24,330 nucleotides of DNA from Bacteroidales bacterium UBA1458 (GCA_002325785.1 DCSU01000134.1:424-24753), one strand, 5' to 3'. Shown: positions 13,549-22,424, counted from the stretch's first letter. Notes: generated by a model not told the origin, from the sequence alone. Numbers and translations: made by a program.

Positions 13549-15572
13549 AACGGCAGCTTTTCGATGTCAACCCTTGTGTTATGAAAGGCTGCCCCATGTC
13601 CCATATCAGTCTCAGCCGGGGTTATGAGCCTGTTCACTCCTCCACCCTCGGACAGCCATATGCCGTTGGGAAAGACGATACTTCCCTGGCGGACACGAGC
13701 CGTAACACTGACCCTGCCTGTTACCTCGCCGCGGGAGTTGAAGACCCTGATGGCGTCACCGCTGATGAGCCCCAGCCTGCGGGCATCGGTAATTGATATT
13801 TCCCAGGCAGGAGGATCAGTCACGCTTCTCACCACCTCGAGGTTTCCAAACTGCGAGTGAATCCGTGATGCAATATTCGGCGTCATCAGCCTGAAGGGCA
13901 GATGTGATTCATTGAAATCATCAGGCCGATCATATGAAGGAAGCGGATTAACACCCCAAAGCTTCACCGCAATGTCGGACCACAGCTCGATTTTACCTGA
14001 GGGTGTACTAAATTTTTGGCTCGCATATGCCGGATGCTCGTTCTGTTCCGGGATGACCGGTTTCTGTATAAGCTCCTCCGGTACGAAACCCGGTGTGTGG
14101 CTGATGCGCTCCCTGAGCCAGTTTTCATACTCGCCGGGCGCCGGAATGCCTGAGTCGCTGCCTGTATTCATTCCCATCTTCTGCGCCAGTCTCCAGTAGA
14201 CCTCGCTTTCGGGCAGTACCTCACCCGGCAGTTCGGTGATGCGAGGTTTATACTGAGCATAGGGATTCCAGTATGAACCCACAACGTCAGCCTGTTCAAA
14301 AATTCCCTTGGCGGGCAGTATTATATCTGCCATGGCAGCCGTGTCAGTCATGAATTGTTCTACAACAACCTTAAAAGGGACTGATTCTAATGCACTTATC
14401 ACATCGCCGCTGCCCGGAAGCTGTGTGACAGGGTTACCCCTCTCTATCCATGCCACCTCAATACCCGGCTCTTTAAGGGCAAAGAAATCCGGGCCAAATG
14501 TCGCCATTGAGATGGCACGCCTGAATGGTTTGTCGGCCAGAGGGTCGGGGTAATAACTCAGCGGCTCCTTCACGTCATCAAATATATAGCTCTGAAGATT
14601 GGCGAAGTTGAACCCGCAACCGGGTTTACCGAGCATTCCAGTAATTATGGGTATAGTGAGTATTGATCTGATTGTCTGCCCGCCGTTTGTATAACGCTGT
14701 ATCCCGTATCCGGTAACAACGGTCAGTCGCTCCGTATTGGCCGCCATCACTGCAAGATTGATAATTTCTTCTGCTGGTATACCTGTGATATCCTGAGCCT
14801 TGTCAGGTGTTATATCAAGTGATGCTGTAAACTTCTCAAAACCTGAAACATGCTTGCTGATGAACTCAGTGTCGGTCAGTCCGCGGTCTGTAATCACCTT
14901 TGAAATTGCCAGCGCCAGGGCAGCATCGGTACCCGGCCGGGGCCTCAGAAGTATATCTGCCTTGTCGGCTGTGGGGGTACGGCGTGGGTCAATGACAACC
15001 ACCTTTGCTCCGTTCTTCTTCGCCCTGTCAATGTGGATCATCTCCTGCACGTTTGTCTCGGCGGAGTTCTTGCCCCATAATATTATGAGACTGGCGTTGG
15101 CCAGGTCCCATGGTACGTTATGCTTCACCTCCCCCAGGGTGAGCCTGACAGCCTCGAGGCCAGCCGGCCAGCAGAGATTGCCGTATGTTGTTGTGGCACC
15201 GCCGAAGAGCTTCCAGAAGCTACCGGCAATGTCATTGCTAAGTCCTGAATTGCCACTCCCCCTGTAGAAGAGAATTGAATGAGGTCCGTGTTTATCCCTG
15301 GCTGCCAGTAGTTTACCTGAGATGATATCCAGAGCCTCTTCCATCCCGATCCGGGCGAATGAGCCGTCTGCCTGCCTCTGCAAAGGATAGATTATCCGTG
15401 CAGAGGAATACTCCCGCTCGAGGTATGACAGCCCTTTTATACACGGGCCCTCCGGGGTTGCAAGGTTACCCTCGTAGGGCAGAATGCGCCTCACTCTGCC
15501 ATCCTCGGTGAACACCCTGAATGTGCATGTGCTGTAACAGTTTCGCGGGCAAACGGTGATAAACTCCCTCAT
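13545..15572 (-). CDS. Molybdopterin-dependent oxidoreductase, catalytic subunit without Tat signal
   Basis: A 675-residue protein of the DMSO reductase superfamily. It starts directly with the Fe-S domain: Cys8, Cys12, Cys16 (CPRNCYSTC) and Cys44 (GPCIKG), giving one [4Fe-4S] cluster. Cofactor-binding parts are visible as YRGSGNSG, IILWGKNSAETNVQ, VVVIDPRRTPTADKAD and PGTDAALALA, and the molybdopterin C-terminal domain with DARRLGLISGDAIRV and NGIWLSEGGGVNRL. Cys134 in TYGNLCWPAG is the likely metal ligand, unlike the Ser of classical DmsA. There is no twin-arginine leader, so the enzyme probably sits on the cytoplasmic face with its anchor subunit. The substrate is unknown; DMSO, thiosulfate, polysulfide and other oxides are all possible by family. 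Confidence 0.9.
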   Translation of the reverse strand: MREFITVCPRNCYSTCTFRVFTEDGRVRRILPYEGNLATPEGPCIKGLSYLEREYSSARIIYPLQRQADGSFARIGMEEALDIISGKLLAARDKHGPHSILFYRGSGNSGLSNDIAGSFWKLFGGATTTYGNLCWPAGLEAVRLTLGEVKHNVPWDLANASLIILWGKNSAETNVQEMIHIDRAKKNGAKVVVIDPRRTPTADKADILLRPRPGTDAALALAISKVITDRGLTDTEFISKHVSGFEKFTASLDITPDKAQDITGIPAEEIINLAVMAANTERLTVVTGYGIQRYTNGGQTIRSILTIPIITGMLGKPGCGFNFANLQSYIFDDVKEPLSYYPDPLADKPFRRAISMATFGPDFFALKEPGIEVAWIERGNPVTQLPGSGDVISALESVPFKVVVEQFMTDTAAMADIILPAKGIFEQADVVGSYWNPYAQYKPRITELPGEVLPESEVYWRLAQKMGMNTGSDSGIPAPGEYENWLRERISHTPGFVPEELIQKPVIPEQNEHPAYASQKFSTPSGKIELWSDIAVKLWGVNPLPSYDRPDDFNESHLPFRLMTPNIASRIHSQFGNLEVVRSVTDPPAWEISITDARRLGLISGDAIRVFNSRGEVTGRVSVTARVRQGSIVFPNGIWLSEGGGVNRLITPAETDMGHGAAFHNTRVDIEKLPL

Positions 15573-15574
15573 CC

Positions 15575-15994
15575 CTACAGGTCATCTATAGGCTCTTCAA
15601 TGACGGTCTCTATATCCAGGATCCGATTCACCGCATCAGCGATCGTCAGCCGGTATGTTATGCGGTCCTGGCCGATATATGTGAGATAGTCGAACTGCGA
15701 TGCAGGCGTGGAGTAGGTTGCATTACCAATCTTAAGTGTGATGTCAGCCTCCGTGAAGGCGATATCAAATCTGAAATATTCCGAATATGTCCCGGCGGGT
15801 ACTGTTCCGAAATTATGTACTCTTACCGTGTAGTCAGTGTTGTCAGTTGTGGTCACTGTCACCTCCTCTATCACCTGTCCGGTCTGGTTAAAGATACGAA
15901 CATCAGTGGGTCCTTCAGGGGTGATATCCCTCTTCTTGCAGGCTGACAGCATGACCGCTGCCATCATAATTATTATGGGAATTTTTCCTTTCAT
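15575..15994 (-). CDS. Small lipoprotein of unknown function
   Basis: A 139-residue protein starting MKGKIPIIIMMAAVMLSACKKRD, a clear lipoprotein signal with the lipobox LSAC and positively charged residues after it. An in-frame ATG 192 bases further upstream gives a longer reading frame, but it would put the signal peptide in the middle and runs over the previous gene, so I reject it. The mature part is a beta-rich domain (VRIFNQTGQVIEEVTVTT, YTVRVHNFGTVPAGT) with no catalytic motif that I recognise. The stop codon is two bases before the molybdo-oxidoreductase start, so the two are probably cotranscribed. It lies 52 bases after the batE stop. Confidence 0.75.
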   Translation of the reverse strand: MKGKIPIIIMMAAVMLSACKKRDITPEGPTDVRIFNQTGQVIEEVTVTTTDNTDYTVRVHNFGTVPAGTYSEYFRFDIAFTEADITLKIGNATYSTPASQFDYLTYIGQDRITYRLTIADAVNRILDIETVIEEPIDDL

Positions 15995-16046
15995 CTCCGG
16001 ACAATTTGGTTCCGGGCTGAAAGTTATAAAAATTGTGGTATAATCA

Positions 16047-16805
16047 TCAGATCTTTTCCATGCAGTCGACCCTGATCCATCCCTTGTTGCCGTCAGGGAG
16101 CCGGACTTCCAGGAAATCACCCAATTCCTGCTCCACCGTGACGGCAGTGCCTGAGTGGATGACGAAGAGTTCGCTGCCGTTATCACCCGGGGCGCTGCGG
16201 CCGGTAACGATGCTGCAGGTGACGACAGCCTTGCTGTTGTTGTTTACAAGTGAATTATTTCGCAGCGCCAGTGAGACTGTCAGCACTGAAAGCAGTAACG
16301 CCGCCACTGCCAGCCAGAATGAGAGGAGTCTCCCCCTGGCCCTCGCAAATGTCAGAAATATTACGGCAAACAGCATTGCTGCAACAAACATGGCAATCGC
16401 TGTTACCGCCCATATATTTGTTGAGGCCAGCAGGGCAAGGAAATCAAACCACCTTACGAAGAATAGCTGCGGCACGGTCTCAAATCTGTCAGTCACCCTG
16501 CTCCTGGCTATCTGGAGGTTGTAGTCTATGTCCTCGTCAGCCGGGGCCACCAGCCTCGCACGCTCATAGAAGAGAATAGCTGAGGCATTGTCACCGGTCT
16601 TGAAAAAGGCGTTTCCGGCATTGTACAGGAGATCCCTGCTCCTGAAACCCTCTTCGTATAGTTTTTGGTAGATAGCGGCTGCGCCAGAGAAATCACCGGA
16701 GCCATAAAGCTCACCGGCCTGGGAATACCTCTCCTGCGGCGTCTGTGCTACTGTGCCGGAGAGGCTAAGAATGAGTATTGTACAGATAACTATCGCTCTT
16801 TGCAT
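16047..16805 (-). CDS. batE: BatE: TPR and SH3-type periplasmic/membrane protein
   Basis: A 252-residue protein with a signal peptide (about 1-20), two TPR-like repeats (about 23-98, with YNAGNAFFKTGDNASAILFYERA a canonical one), two hydrophobic helices (about 131-153 and 158-180), and a bacterial SH3 domain at the end (VVTCSIVTGRSAP ... FLEVRLPDGNKGWIRVDCM). This is the usual architecture of the last Bat operon gene. Its partners are the VWA proteins BatA and BatB and the TPR protein BatC; the operon was linked to oxygen tolerance in Bacteroides fragilis, but its biochemical role is not settled. It starts 12 bases after the batD stop and ends the Bat series. Confidence 0.85.
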   Translation of the reverse strand: MQRAIVICTILILSLSGTVAQTPQERYSQAGELYGSGDFSGAAAIYQKLYEEGFRSRDLLYNAGNAFFKTGDNASAILFYERARLVAPADEDIDYNLQIARSRVTDRFETVPQLFFVRWFDFLALLASTNIWAVTAIAMFVAAMLFAVIFLTFARARGRLLSFWLAVAALLLSVLTVSLALRNNSLVNNNSKAVVTCSIVTGRSAPGDNGSELFVIHSGTAVTVEQELGDFLEVRLPDGNKGWIRVDCMEKI

Positions 16806-16817
16806 ATCTCTCCTCCA

Positions 16818-18662
16818 TCAATTCAGAATGTTATCAATCCTGCCTACCAGGATTACGGCGCGCCTGTATAGGCCGGCAGGACTCTCTCCTTCCGACCGTG
16901 GCGCATACTGAGAGTACTCAGTAGCTGACAGGATAAGGTCGAGCTCTGTGATCAGATCCTCGCCTGTTTTCCTTGCCCTGAGGCTGTCATAGCATTTTTC
17001 CCTTGTCAGTTCCGACTGCGGAATGGCGAGCTTGTCGCCGAGGTAACCCCAGAGTGCCCGTGCGATCTCACTGTTGACCAGCTCTGTCTTACCGGAGCTG
17101 AGCAGCGAACTGGCCTTTGCCAGGCGCCTGCGGGCATTTTTCCCGGCCTTACGGTTACGTACTCCGGTGACATCGGCATTGCGCTTCAGCTGCTCGCGTC
17201 GGAACAGCAACACCACCGCAGTGATGAAGAGAGCAAGAGCGAACCACGACCAGTAATAAGCCCTTGAAACAAGCGGAGCCAGAGGAACCATGAGCTTACT
17301 GCTGCCGTTTCTGATGAACCGTATATCCTGTCCAATGTATTTTACATCCTCACCAGGCAGAAAGAGAGGAGCAGTGGTCTCTGCCTGCCCAGGGGTGCCG
17401 GTGACTGTAATGCTGTACCCTTCAGTCCTGAGTGTGACATACTTTTCCTGCAGGGGATCAAAAACGCTGTATGACACCGGAGGGATATCAAAGGTGCCAT
17501 TGTTCCGGGGTATGAGAAGGTATTCAAATGTCTTGCTTCCGGAAGATGTTCCCGAGCTTTTAACCGTAACCTTCGGGTCATATTTTTCTATCCCCTGCGG
17601 GAAGTTGATAACCGGTTCGCCTGCCAGATTAAGGTTTCCTGTGCCCTTCAGCGTTACGGTCAGCGTTATTGCATCATTTACCTGCGCTGCATTAGCGGAG
17701 AGCGATGAGCTGAGGTCAAACGAACCTACTGCCCCATGAAAATCAGCCGGTCTGGGGGTTGGCAGCGGCCTGACCTTTATTGTCACAGGCTGTGTTGCCA
17801 CCTGCTGCGGCACTGTTGATACCCCTGAGAAAAAGGTGTCAAAGAAGGGATCGTCAAAGAAGGGGTCACGCACATTGCTGCGCTGCTGAATCATGGCAGT
17901 CATCTCAACCGGGTCTACCCTGACGTCACCGGATATCTGCGGGTAAAGGACGAACCTTTGCAGTACACCGGTGCCGTACTGTACACCGTCGATGACCTCA
18001 CTCTCAAGACTTCTCAGCGGAGGAGTCTCGATATCCTCACGAAGGAATCCTTTAAAATCCGGGTATTTAAGTTCGTTGATACCTGAGAGGTTGGTGCGGG
18101 TGAAGAGCTTGAGCGTGCCGGTAATCGGCTGTCCGACATAAACGTCGCGGGTACTGAGCAACAGCCTGAGAGAGACCCCTGACTCCTGGGCGGCAGTCTG
18201 TGAAGCCTGTCCCTGCCCGGAGGTCTGCCCCTGTCCGGACGTCTGGTCCTGGCCCTGACCCTGACCCTGCGACTGAACGGACCCTTCCGGGGAGATCACG
18301 ATCTGTCTCTCGACAGAGCTGACGGTGAACTTTTTGGCTTCAAACTTCGCCGGTGGAATAGTAAATGTACCGGGTGTACCTGCCACAACATAATATATAA
18401 GAGTGGTGGTTGAGACGGAATTAACTTCGCCGTTGATCCACTGCACATTGCGACTGGTAGATTGCTGGGGTCCGGAGACGGAGAATGATGGATCAAATTT
18501 CGGTGGAGTAAACTGTCCGTCAGTGGAATTCACAGTGTAAACTATCCTGAACTGCTGGCCTGCAACAGCGCTCTCAGGTGCATCAACGGTAAGCGTAACC
18601 TCCTGCGCCGTCATTGTGACCGCCGTCAGAAAGCAAACCATTGTTGCAAGAAAGCTCCTCAT
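16818..18662 (-). CDS. batD: BatD: large periplasmic protein with C-terminal TM anchor
   Basis: A 614-residue protein with a signal peptide (MRSFLATMVCFLTAVTMTAQ), extended beta-rich repeats in the first 430 residues (VRVDPVEMTAM, ITLTVTLKGTGNLNLAGEPV, DPKVTVKSSGTSSG), a transmembrane helix near residues 470-490 (YYWSWFALALFITAVVLLF), and a cytoplasmic tail with a helical domain. This matches BatD. A Q/G-rich linker lies at about residues 130-159. An ATG at 18680 would add six residues but weakens the signal; 18662 is preferred. BatD probably bridges the VWA proteins in the membrane with the periplasmic TPR proteins. The start is 11 bases after the batC stop. Confidence 0.9.
   Translation of the reverse strand: MRSFLATMVCFLTAVTMTAQEVTLTVDAPESAVAGQQFRIVYTVNSTDGQFTPPKFDPSFSVSGPQQSTSRNVQWINGEVNSVSTTTLIYYVVAGTPGTFTIPPAKFEAKKFTVSSVERQIVISPEGSVQSQGQGQGQDQTSGQGQTSGQGQASQTAAQESGVSLRLLLSTRDVYVGQPITGTLKLFTRTNLSGINELKYPDFKGFLREDIETPPLRSLESEVIDGVQYGTGVLQRFVLYPQISGDVRVDPVEMTAMIQQRSNVRDPFFDDPFFDTFFSGVSTVPQQVATQPVTIKVRPLPTPRPADFHGAVGSFDLSSSLSANAAQVNDAITLTVTLKGTGNLNLAGEPVINFPQGIEKYDPKVTVKSSGTSSGSKTFEYLLIPRNNGTFDIPPVSYSVFDPLQEKYVTLRTEGYSITVTGTPGQAETTAPLFLPGEDVKYIGQDIRFIRNGSSKLMVPLAPLVSRAYYWSWFALALFITAVVLLFRREQLKRNADVTGVRNRKAGKNARRRLAKASSLLSSGKTELVNSEIARALWGYLGDKLAIPQSELTREKCYDSLRARKTGEDLITELDLILSATEYSQYAPRSEGESPAGLYRRAVILVGRIDNILN
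18186..18275 (-). repeat. Q/G/S-rich repeat linker inside batD
   Basis: The coding strand reads as short repeats that give SQGQGQGQDQTSGQGQTSGQ and further Q/S/A residues. Repeats of about 18-24 bases (for example GACCCTGACCCTG on the plus strand at 18254-18268) make this segment likely to vary in length between strains. It sits between beta domains and is probably a flexible linker. Confidence 0.7.
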
Positions 18663-18673
18663 AGCCGCCAAAA

Positions 18674-19411
18674 TTACCAATTTTTAATGACCCTTACCTT
18701 AGCCTTTGCAGCCTTATCCCGCTGCACTTTCTCCTGTGTCTCCTTCTCATTGGCAGCCAGGGCATCAAGGAGGCGCTTCGCATCTTCCCTGCTTATTGAG
18801 GGCTGCTGCTGTTGTTGCTGCTGATCATTCTTATCGTCCTGGTTCTGCTGATCCTCCTGCTTCTCCTGTTCGTTCTTATCCTGCTGATCATCCTTGTTCT
18901 CCTTGTTCTCATCCTGCTGCTGGTCCTGGTTCTTATCCTGCTGCTGCTGCTGTTCCTGCTGCTTCTTCAGCTGGTCCTGGGCCCATGCAAGGTTGTATTT
19001 GGCCTGGATATTATCCGGATTTAGCTTCAGGGAGTTGATGTATGCCCCGATGCTCTCCTCAAACTTCTGTTCCTTTAACAGTGAGTTGCCCAGGTTGTAG
19101 AACCCCTCAGCCTGCTTTTGCGCGTTGCCCTCGCTGGCTTCGGCTGCTTTGCTGAACTCACCTGCTGCCTCACCAAACCTGCCCTGCTTGTACAGGGCAT
19201 CGCCCAGGTTGAAGCCGGAGTCTTCGAAAGGTTTATCCTGCTCCATGGAACGACGGTACATCCCCTCGCTGCCAGCAAACTCACTCTTCTTATAAAGCCG
19301 GTTACCCTTCCTGATATATTCCCTCTCCTCCTGTCCAAGGAGGGTTGAACTTACAATCATCAGGCAGGCTGCCGTCAGAATTACCTTATATGTTGTTCGC
19401 CCTGAGTTCAT
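18674..19411 (-). CDS. batC: BatC: TPR protein with Q/D/N/K-rich tail
   Basis: A 245-residue secreted protein: signal peptide about 1-27 (ending LLGQEE), then three TPR units (residues 29-61, 62-100, 102-148, for example GFYNLGNSLLKEQKFEES), a 55-residue low-complexity stretch of Gln, Asp, Asn, Glu and Lys at 149-203, and a short conserved end (SISREDAKRLLDALAANEKE). It lacks a TM anchor and is presumably periplasmic. It overlaps batB by four bases (ATGA). The acidic/polar tail is coded by CAG/GAC/AAC-type repeats and gives a poly-leucine-like shadow frame on the other strand. Confidence 0.9.
   Translation of the reverse strand: MNSGRTTYKVILTAACLMIVSSTLLGQEEREYIRKGNRLYKKSEFAGSEGMYRRSMEQDKPFEDSGFNLGDALYKQGRFGEAAGEFSKAAEASEGNAQKQAEGFYNLGNSLLKEQKFEESIGAYINSLKLNPDNIQAKYNLAWAQDQLKKQQEQQQQQDKNQDQQQDENKENKDDQQDKNEQEKQEDQQNQDDKNDQQQQQQQPSISREDAKRLLDALAANEKETQEKVQRDKAAKAKVRVIKNW
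18803..18967 (-). repeat. Low-complexity Q/D/N/K tract in batC
   Basis: The DNA is a run of imperfect trinucleotides (CTGCTG, GTTGTT, GATCATCC on the plus strand) that translate to QQEQQQQQDKNQDQQQ and similar. Codons are varied between CAG and CAA and split by Asp/Asn/Lys, so slippage would be limited, but the number of units is likely to differ between relatives. Confidence 0.7.
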
Positions 19412-20463
19412 ACCCTCTCCTTTTTAGATTCCAACCCGATGATGCCAAGCCGTCTGAGCAGATGGTTCCTGCGGTCGCCAATAAGCATGTCGGCTACCAG
19501 CAGTATAAACAGTATGGCAGCCGGAATCAGGAACTGCTCATTGTATTCAGTGTACATCACGCTGTTGATCTCACTCTTCTTCATCCGTCCGATGTCGTTA
19601 TAGATCTCGTTGAGCCCGATGCTTGTGTTATTGGCCCGCACATACCTGCCCCCGGTCACCGATGCTATCTCCTGCAGGCTTTTCTCATCCAGTTTTGAGA
19701 TGACTGTGTTTCCTTCCCTGTCTTTCAGGTAGTCTGTTCTGCCACCCGAGCTGACCGGTATCGGAGACCCTCCTGGTGATCCGATGCCGATTGTATGCAC
19801 AATGATGCCTTTATCAGCGGCCTCCCGGGCTTTCACAACTGCATCATCCTCATGGTTCTCGCCGTCGGTGATAATGATCAGAGCCCTGCTTTTATCGCTC
19901 TCCGGTGTGAATGACCTAATCCCGAGGTCAATTGCTGATCCTATTGCCGTTCCCTGCTTTGACACTGCATCCGGTCCTGCCGTTGAGAGGAACATCTTTG
20001 CCGAGAGGTAGTCATTGGTTATGGGTATCTGGGTATATGCATCACCGGCAAACAGTATGAGCCCTATCCTGTCGTCACGCAGCTGGTCTACCAGCTGTGA
20101 GATAGCCTGTTTAGCCCTTTCCAGCCTCGAGGGGGCTATATCTGTCGCAAGCATGGAGTTGCTCACATCGAGTGCGATGATCACCTCCACTCCCTCGCGC
20201 TTGACCTCCTCGAGCCTGGACCCGAACTGAGGCCTTGCCACCGTCAGCACTGCAAAAATAAGGGCAAGCAACCTTATAAGGAACTTTACCGTCATCCGTG
20301 CCGGCGAGTAGTCGGGTGACAGCCTCTTCACCAGCTCATTGTCACCAAAGCGCTCCCTGGCCAGCCTCCTTCTCCTGTTGCCGAAAATCCATATGATTAC
20401 CAGTACCGGCACCAGGAGGAGCAGGTAAAGCATGTCAGGCTGTGCAAATCTGAATGTATCCAT
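19408..20463 (-). CDS. batB: BatB: VWA-domain membrane protein
   Basis: A 351-residue protein with two N-terminal hydrophobic helices (about 11-27 and 58-76), a von Willebrand A domain from about 92 to 280 and a C-terminal helix near 310-330. The MIDAS metal site is complete: DVSNS (Asp99, Ser101, Ser103), a Thr in the next loop (KQGTAIG), and Asp in IITDGENHEDD. It follows batA by seven bases and overlaps batC by four. The VWA domain faces the periplasm and likely binds a Bat partner through its metal site. Family role in oxidative or aerotolerance phenotypes is known only genetically. Confidence 0.92.
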   Translation of the reverse strand: MDTFRFAQPDMLYLLLLVPVLVIIWIFGNRRRRLARERFGDNELVKRLSPDYSPARMTVKFLIRLLALIFAVLTVARPQFGSRLEEVKREGVEVIIALDVSNSMLATDIAPSRLERAKQAISQLVDQLRDDRIGLILFAGDAYTQIPITNDYLSAKMFLSTAGPDAVSKQGTAIGSAIDLGIRSFTPESDKSRALIIITDGENHEDDAVVKAREAADKGIIVHTIGIGSPGGSPIPVSSGGRTDYLKDREGNTVISKLDEKSLQEIASVTGGRYVRANNTSIGLNEIYNDIGRMKKSEINSVMYTEYNEQFLIPAAILFILLVADMLIGDRRNHLLRRLGIIGLESKKERV

Positions 20464-20470
20464 TGTTTCG

Positions 20471-21463
20471 CTATGACATGTTTTTCATAAAGAGATACCT
20501 CACCAGCAACTCAAGTGTAAGTATGATTGCAGCGGCCAGAGCCCACTTCATGAAGACCTCCTCGCGCCTGCTGTGTTCCCTTGTCTCTATCTTCGACTTC
20601 TCAAGCTTGTCTATTTCACCGTAAACCTGCTGCAGGCTGGTGTTATCAACAGCGCGGAAGTACCTGCCGCCTGTGAGCTCCGCTATTTGTTCAAGCAGCG
20701 CCTCATCAATCTCCACCTGCATCTTCTGATAACGCATGCCGAACGGGGTCTGTACAGGGTAGTCAGCATAGCCCCTGCTTCCCACCCCTATGGTATAGAC
20801 CCTGATACCGAATGTATTTGCTATTTCGGCAGCAGTCATCGGATCTATTGATCCCATGTTGTTTACTCCGTCAGTGAGCAGTATTATTACCTTGCTTATT
20901 GCGTCGGAGTCCTTGATCCTGTTGATGGCTGTCGCCAGTCCTACGCCAATGGCCGTGCCGTCTTCAATGATCCCGCTCTTTACCTCCCTGAGGAGGTTTA
21001 TCAGTACTGCATGGTCAGTCGTCAGCGGGCACTCGGTAAAGCTCTCGCCGCTGAAAACGGTCAGTCCCATGCGGTCATAGGGCCTGCTGCTGATGAACTC
21101 CGTGGCGACGTTCTTGGAGGCCTCCAGCCTGTCAGGACTGAAGTCACGGGCAAGCATTGACCCCGACACGTCAAGCGCCAGGACAATATCTATACCCTCG
21201 GTTGTGGAGCTTTGCCACTTATCTACGTTCTGTGGCCTGGCAATGACAATAATGACAAGCCCGATGACTATCAGCCTCATGGCAAAGAGCAGATGCCTGA
21301 GCCAGTGACGGAAGGTACGGTGGCCGTTCATGAGAAAGCCTGCGGTGGAGAGCTTCATGGAGGCGTGGGCCTTCGACTGTCGGAAGATATAGTATGCTGT
21401 CAGCAGTGGTAGCAGCAGCAGGAACCAGAGGAACCACCCGTTCTCAAACGCGATATTATGCAT
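20471..21463 (-). CDS. batA: BatA: VWA-domain membrane protein
   Basis: A 330-residue paralogue of BatB with the same layout: helix at 9-26 (WFLWFLLLLPLLTAYYIF), helix near 60-76, VWA domain with MIDAS residues Asp98, Ser100, Ser102 (LALDVSGSM), GTAIGVG and LLTDGVNN, and a final helix near residues 302-320. An ATG at 21493 would add ten basic residues and overlap the previous gene by 38 bases; the ATG at 21463 puts the protein right at its helix and gives an eight-base overlap, so it is preferred. Together with BatB it is likely to form a membrane complex regulated by the MoxR ATPase. Confidence 0.91.
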   Translation of the reverse strand: MHNIAFENGWFLWFLLLLPLLTAYYIFRQSKAHASMKLSTAGFLMNGHRTFRHWLRHLLFAMRLIVIGLVIIVIARPQNVDKWQSSTTEGIDIVLALDVSGSMLARDFSPDRLEASKNVATEFISSRPYDRMGLTVFSGESFTECPLTTDHAVLINLLREVKSGIIEDGTAIGVGLATAINRIKDSDAISKVIILLTDGVNNMGSIDPMTAAEIANTFGIRVYTIGVGSRGYADYPVQTPFGMRYQKMQVEIDEALLEQIAELTGGRYFRAVDNTSLQQVYGEIDKLEKSKIETREHSRREEVFMKWALAAAIILTLELLVRYLFMKNMS

Positions 21464-22424
21464 TACTACCTCCTTTCCCTTTCGCTTCTTCATCAGTCAC
21501 CTCGGGCACTTTTGTCTCCTCAACGAACCTGACGGCGTCATCATAATACCTTTCATGCAGATCGCTCTGCGGCAGATACTTGGCGAACTTGACCATGTCA
21601 GAGAGCGAAAGCAGCTCCTTCACCATCGACATCTGTCCGGCGGTAGTGACGGCTGCCTTCTGAAGTATGCGGACGGTCTCGTCGGTTGTCAGCTCCGGCG
21701 AGCTGATGCCATAGCGGTTGTCAAGGTATCTGCGGAGTATATCCGACAACCTTGAGTAGAACTCCTTAATTTCACCCTTCTGCCACAGCTCTTCCTGCCG
21801 TAGCGTCTGAAGTTCACGCATGGCGATGACATGGGCAGGGTCGGCCGGGGCCGGTGGCCGGACAAACCTCCGGAGCGGATTTCTTGGCAGGAACCGGGCA
21901 AGCAGATAGAGTACCACCGCGGATATGAGGGCTATCACCAGCCACGGGAGGATCTCGGAGAAGGTCACCGGGGCGTTCCGCGGGGGGACAATGTCAAATA
22001 TCACATCCGTGCTGTCGGGAGGCGTCACTTCCGGACGCAGCACCTTCAGCATTGAGTAATCGGAATAATATCTCAGAAGACTGTCGCCGGAGACAACCTC
22101 CGCATAGAATGGGGGTATAGTGTATGTGCCTGAATCAAAAGCTGTTACAAGGTATCTGTCGGTTATGGTGAGGCGGCCATCCCCTGAAGCGGCAGTGTCA
22201 CGCTGACTCGTTCCCAGGATGATGATCTTCCCGGCTAGAGTGTCACTAACAGTGCTCAGCGCTGCAGCAGCGCCTGCCGGTATCTCAGCCTTCACGGAAA
22301 AACCTGTCTGATCACCGATGAGTATGGCGGAGGTGTCGGGTGTGGCTGTGATCCTTATCTCCTGCGGCCTGGCATGGGCAGAGAGGATCATCAGCGCTGC
22401 TACGGTTAGAAATGCCCTTCTCAT
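21456..22424 (-). CDS. BatD-like single-TM protein between DUF58 and BatA
   Basis: A 322-residue protein with a signal peptide (MRRAFLTVAALMILSAHARPQ), an N-terminal beta-rich domain (residues 22-130, with IRITATPDTSAILIGDQTGFSV resembling BatD repeats), a transmembrane helix at about 158-178 (EILPWLVIALISAVVLYLLA) and a helical cytoplasmic domain (MRELQTLRQEELWQKGEIKEFYSRLSDILRRYL). In MoxR/DUF58/VWA operons this position is normally held by a protein of this kind, similar to DUF4381. A longer in-frame start at 22565 runs into the DUF58 gene and is rejected because the signal peptide starts at 22424. Function unknown; probably an inner-membrane component of the Bat complex. Confidence 0.82.
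   Translation of the reverse strand: MRRAFLTVAALMILSAHARPQEIRITATPDTSAILIGDQTGFSVKAEIPAGAAAALSTVSDTLAGKIIILGTSQRDTAASGDGRLTITDRYLVTAFDSGTYTIPPFYAEVVSGDSLLRYYSDYSMLKVLRPEVTPPDSTDVIFDIVPPRNAPVTFSEILPWLVIALISAVVLYLLARFLPRNPLRRFVRPPAPADPAHVIAMRELQTLRQEELWQKGEIKEFYSRLSDILRRYLDNRYGISSPELTTDETVRILQKAAVTTAGQMSMVKELLSLSDMVKFAKYLPQSDLHERYYDDAVRFVEETKVPEVTDEEAKGKGGSNA

Noticed and set aside
15575..16186. Longer start (203 codons) for the small lipoprotein gene
   Set aside because: It would bury the lipoprotein signal 64 residues inside the protein and overlap batE; the ATG at 15994 fits a secreted lipoprotein.
18812..19024. Leucine-rich plus-strand open frame resembling a membrane peptide
   Set aside because: It is the reverse reading of the Gln/Asp/Asn repeats of batC (CTG/CTT-type codons) and not an independent gene.
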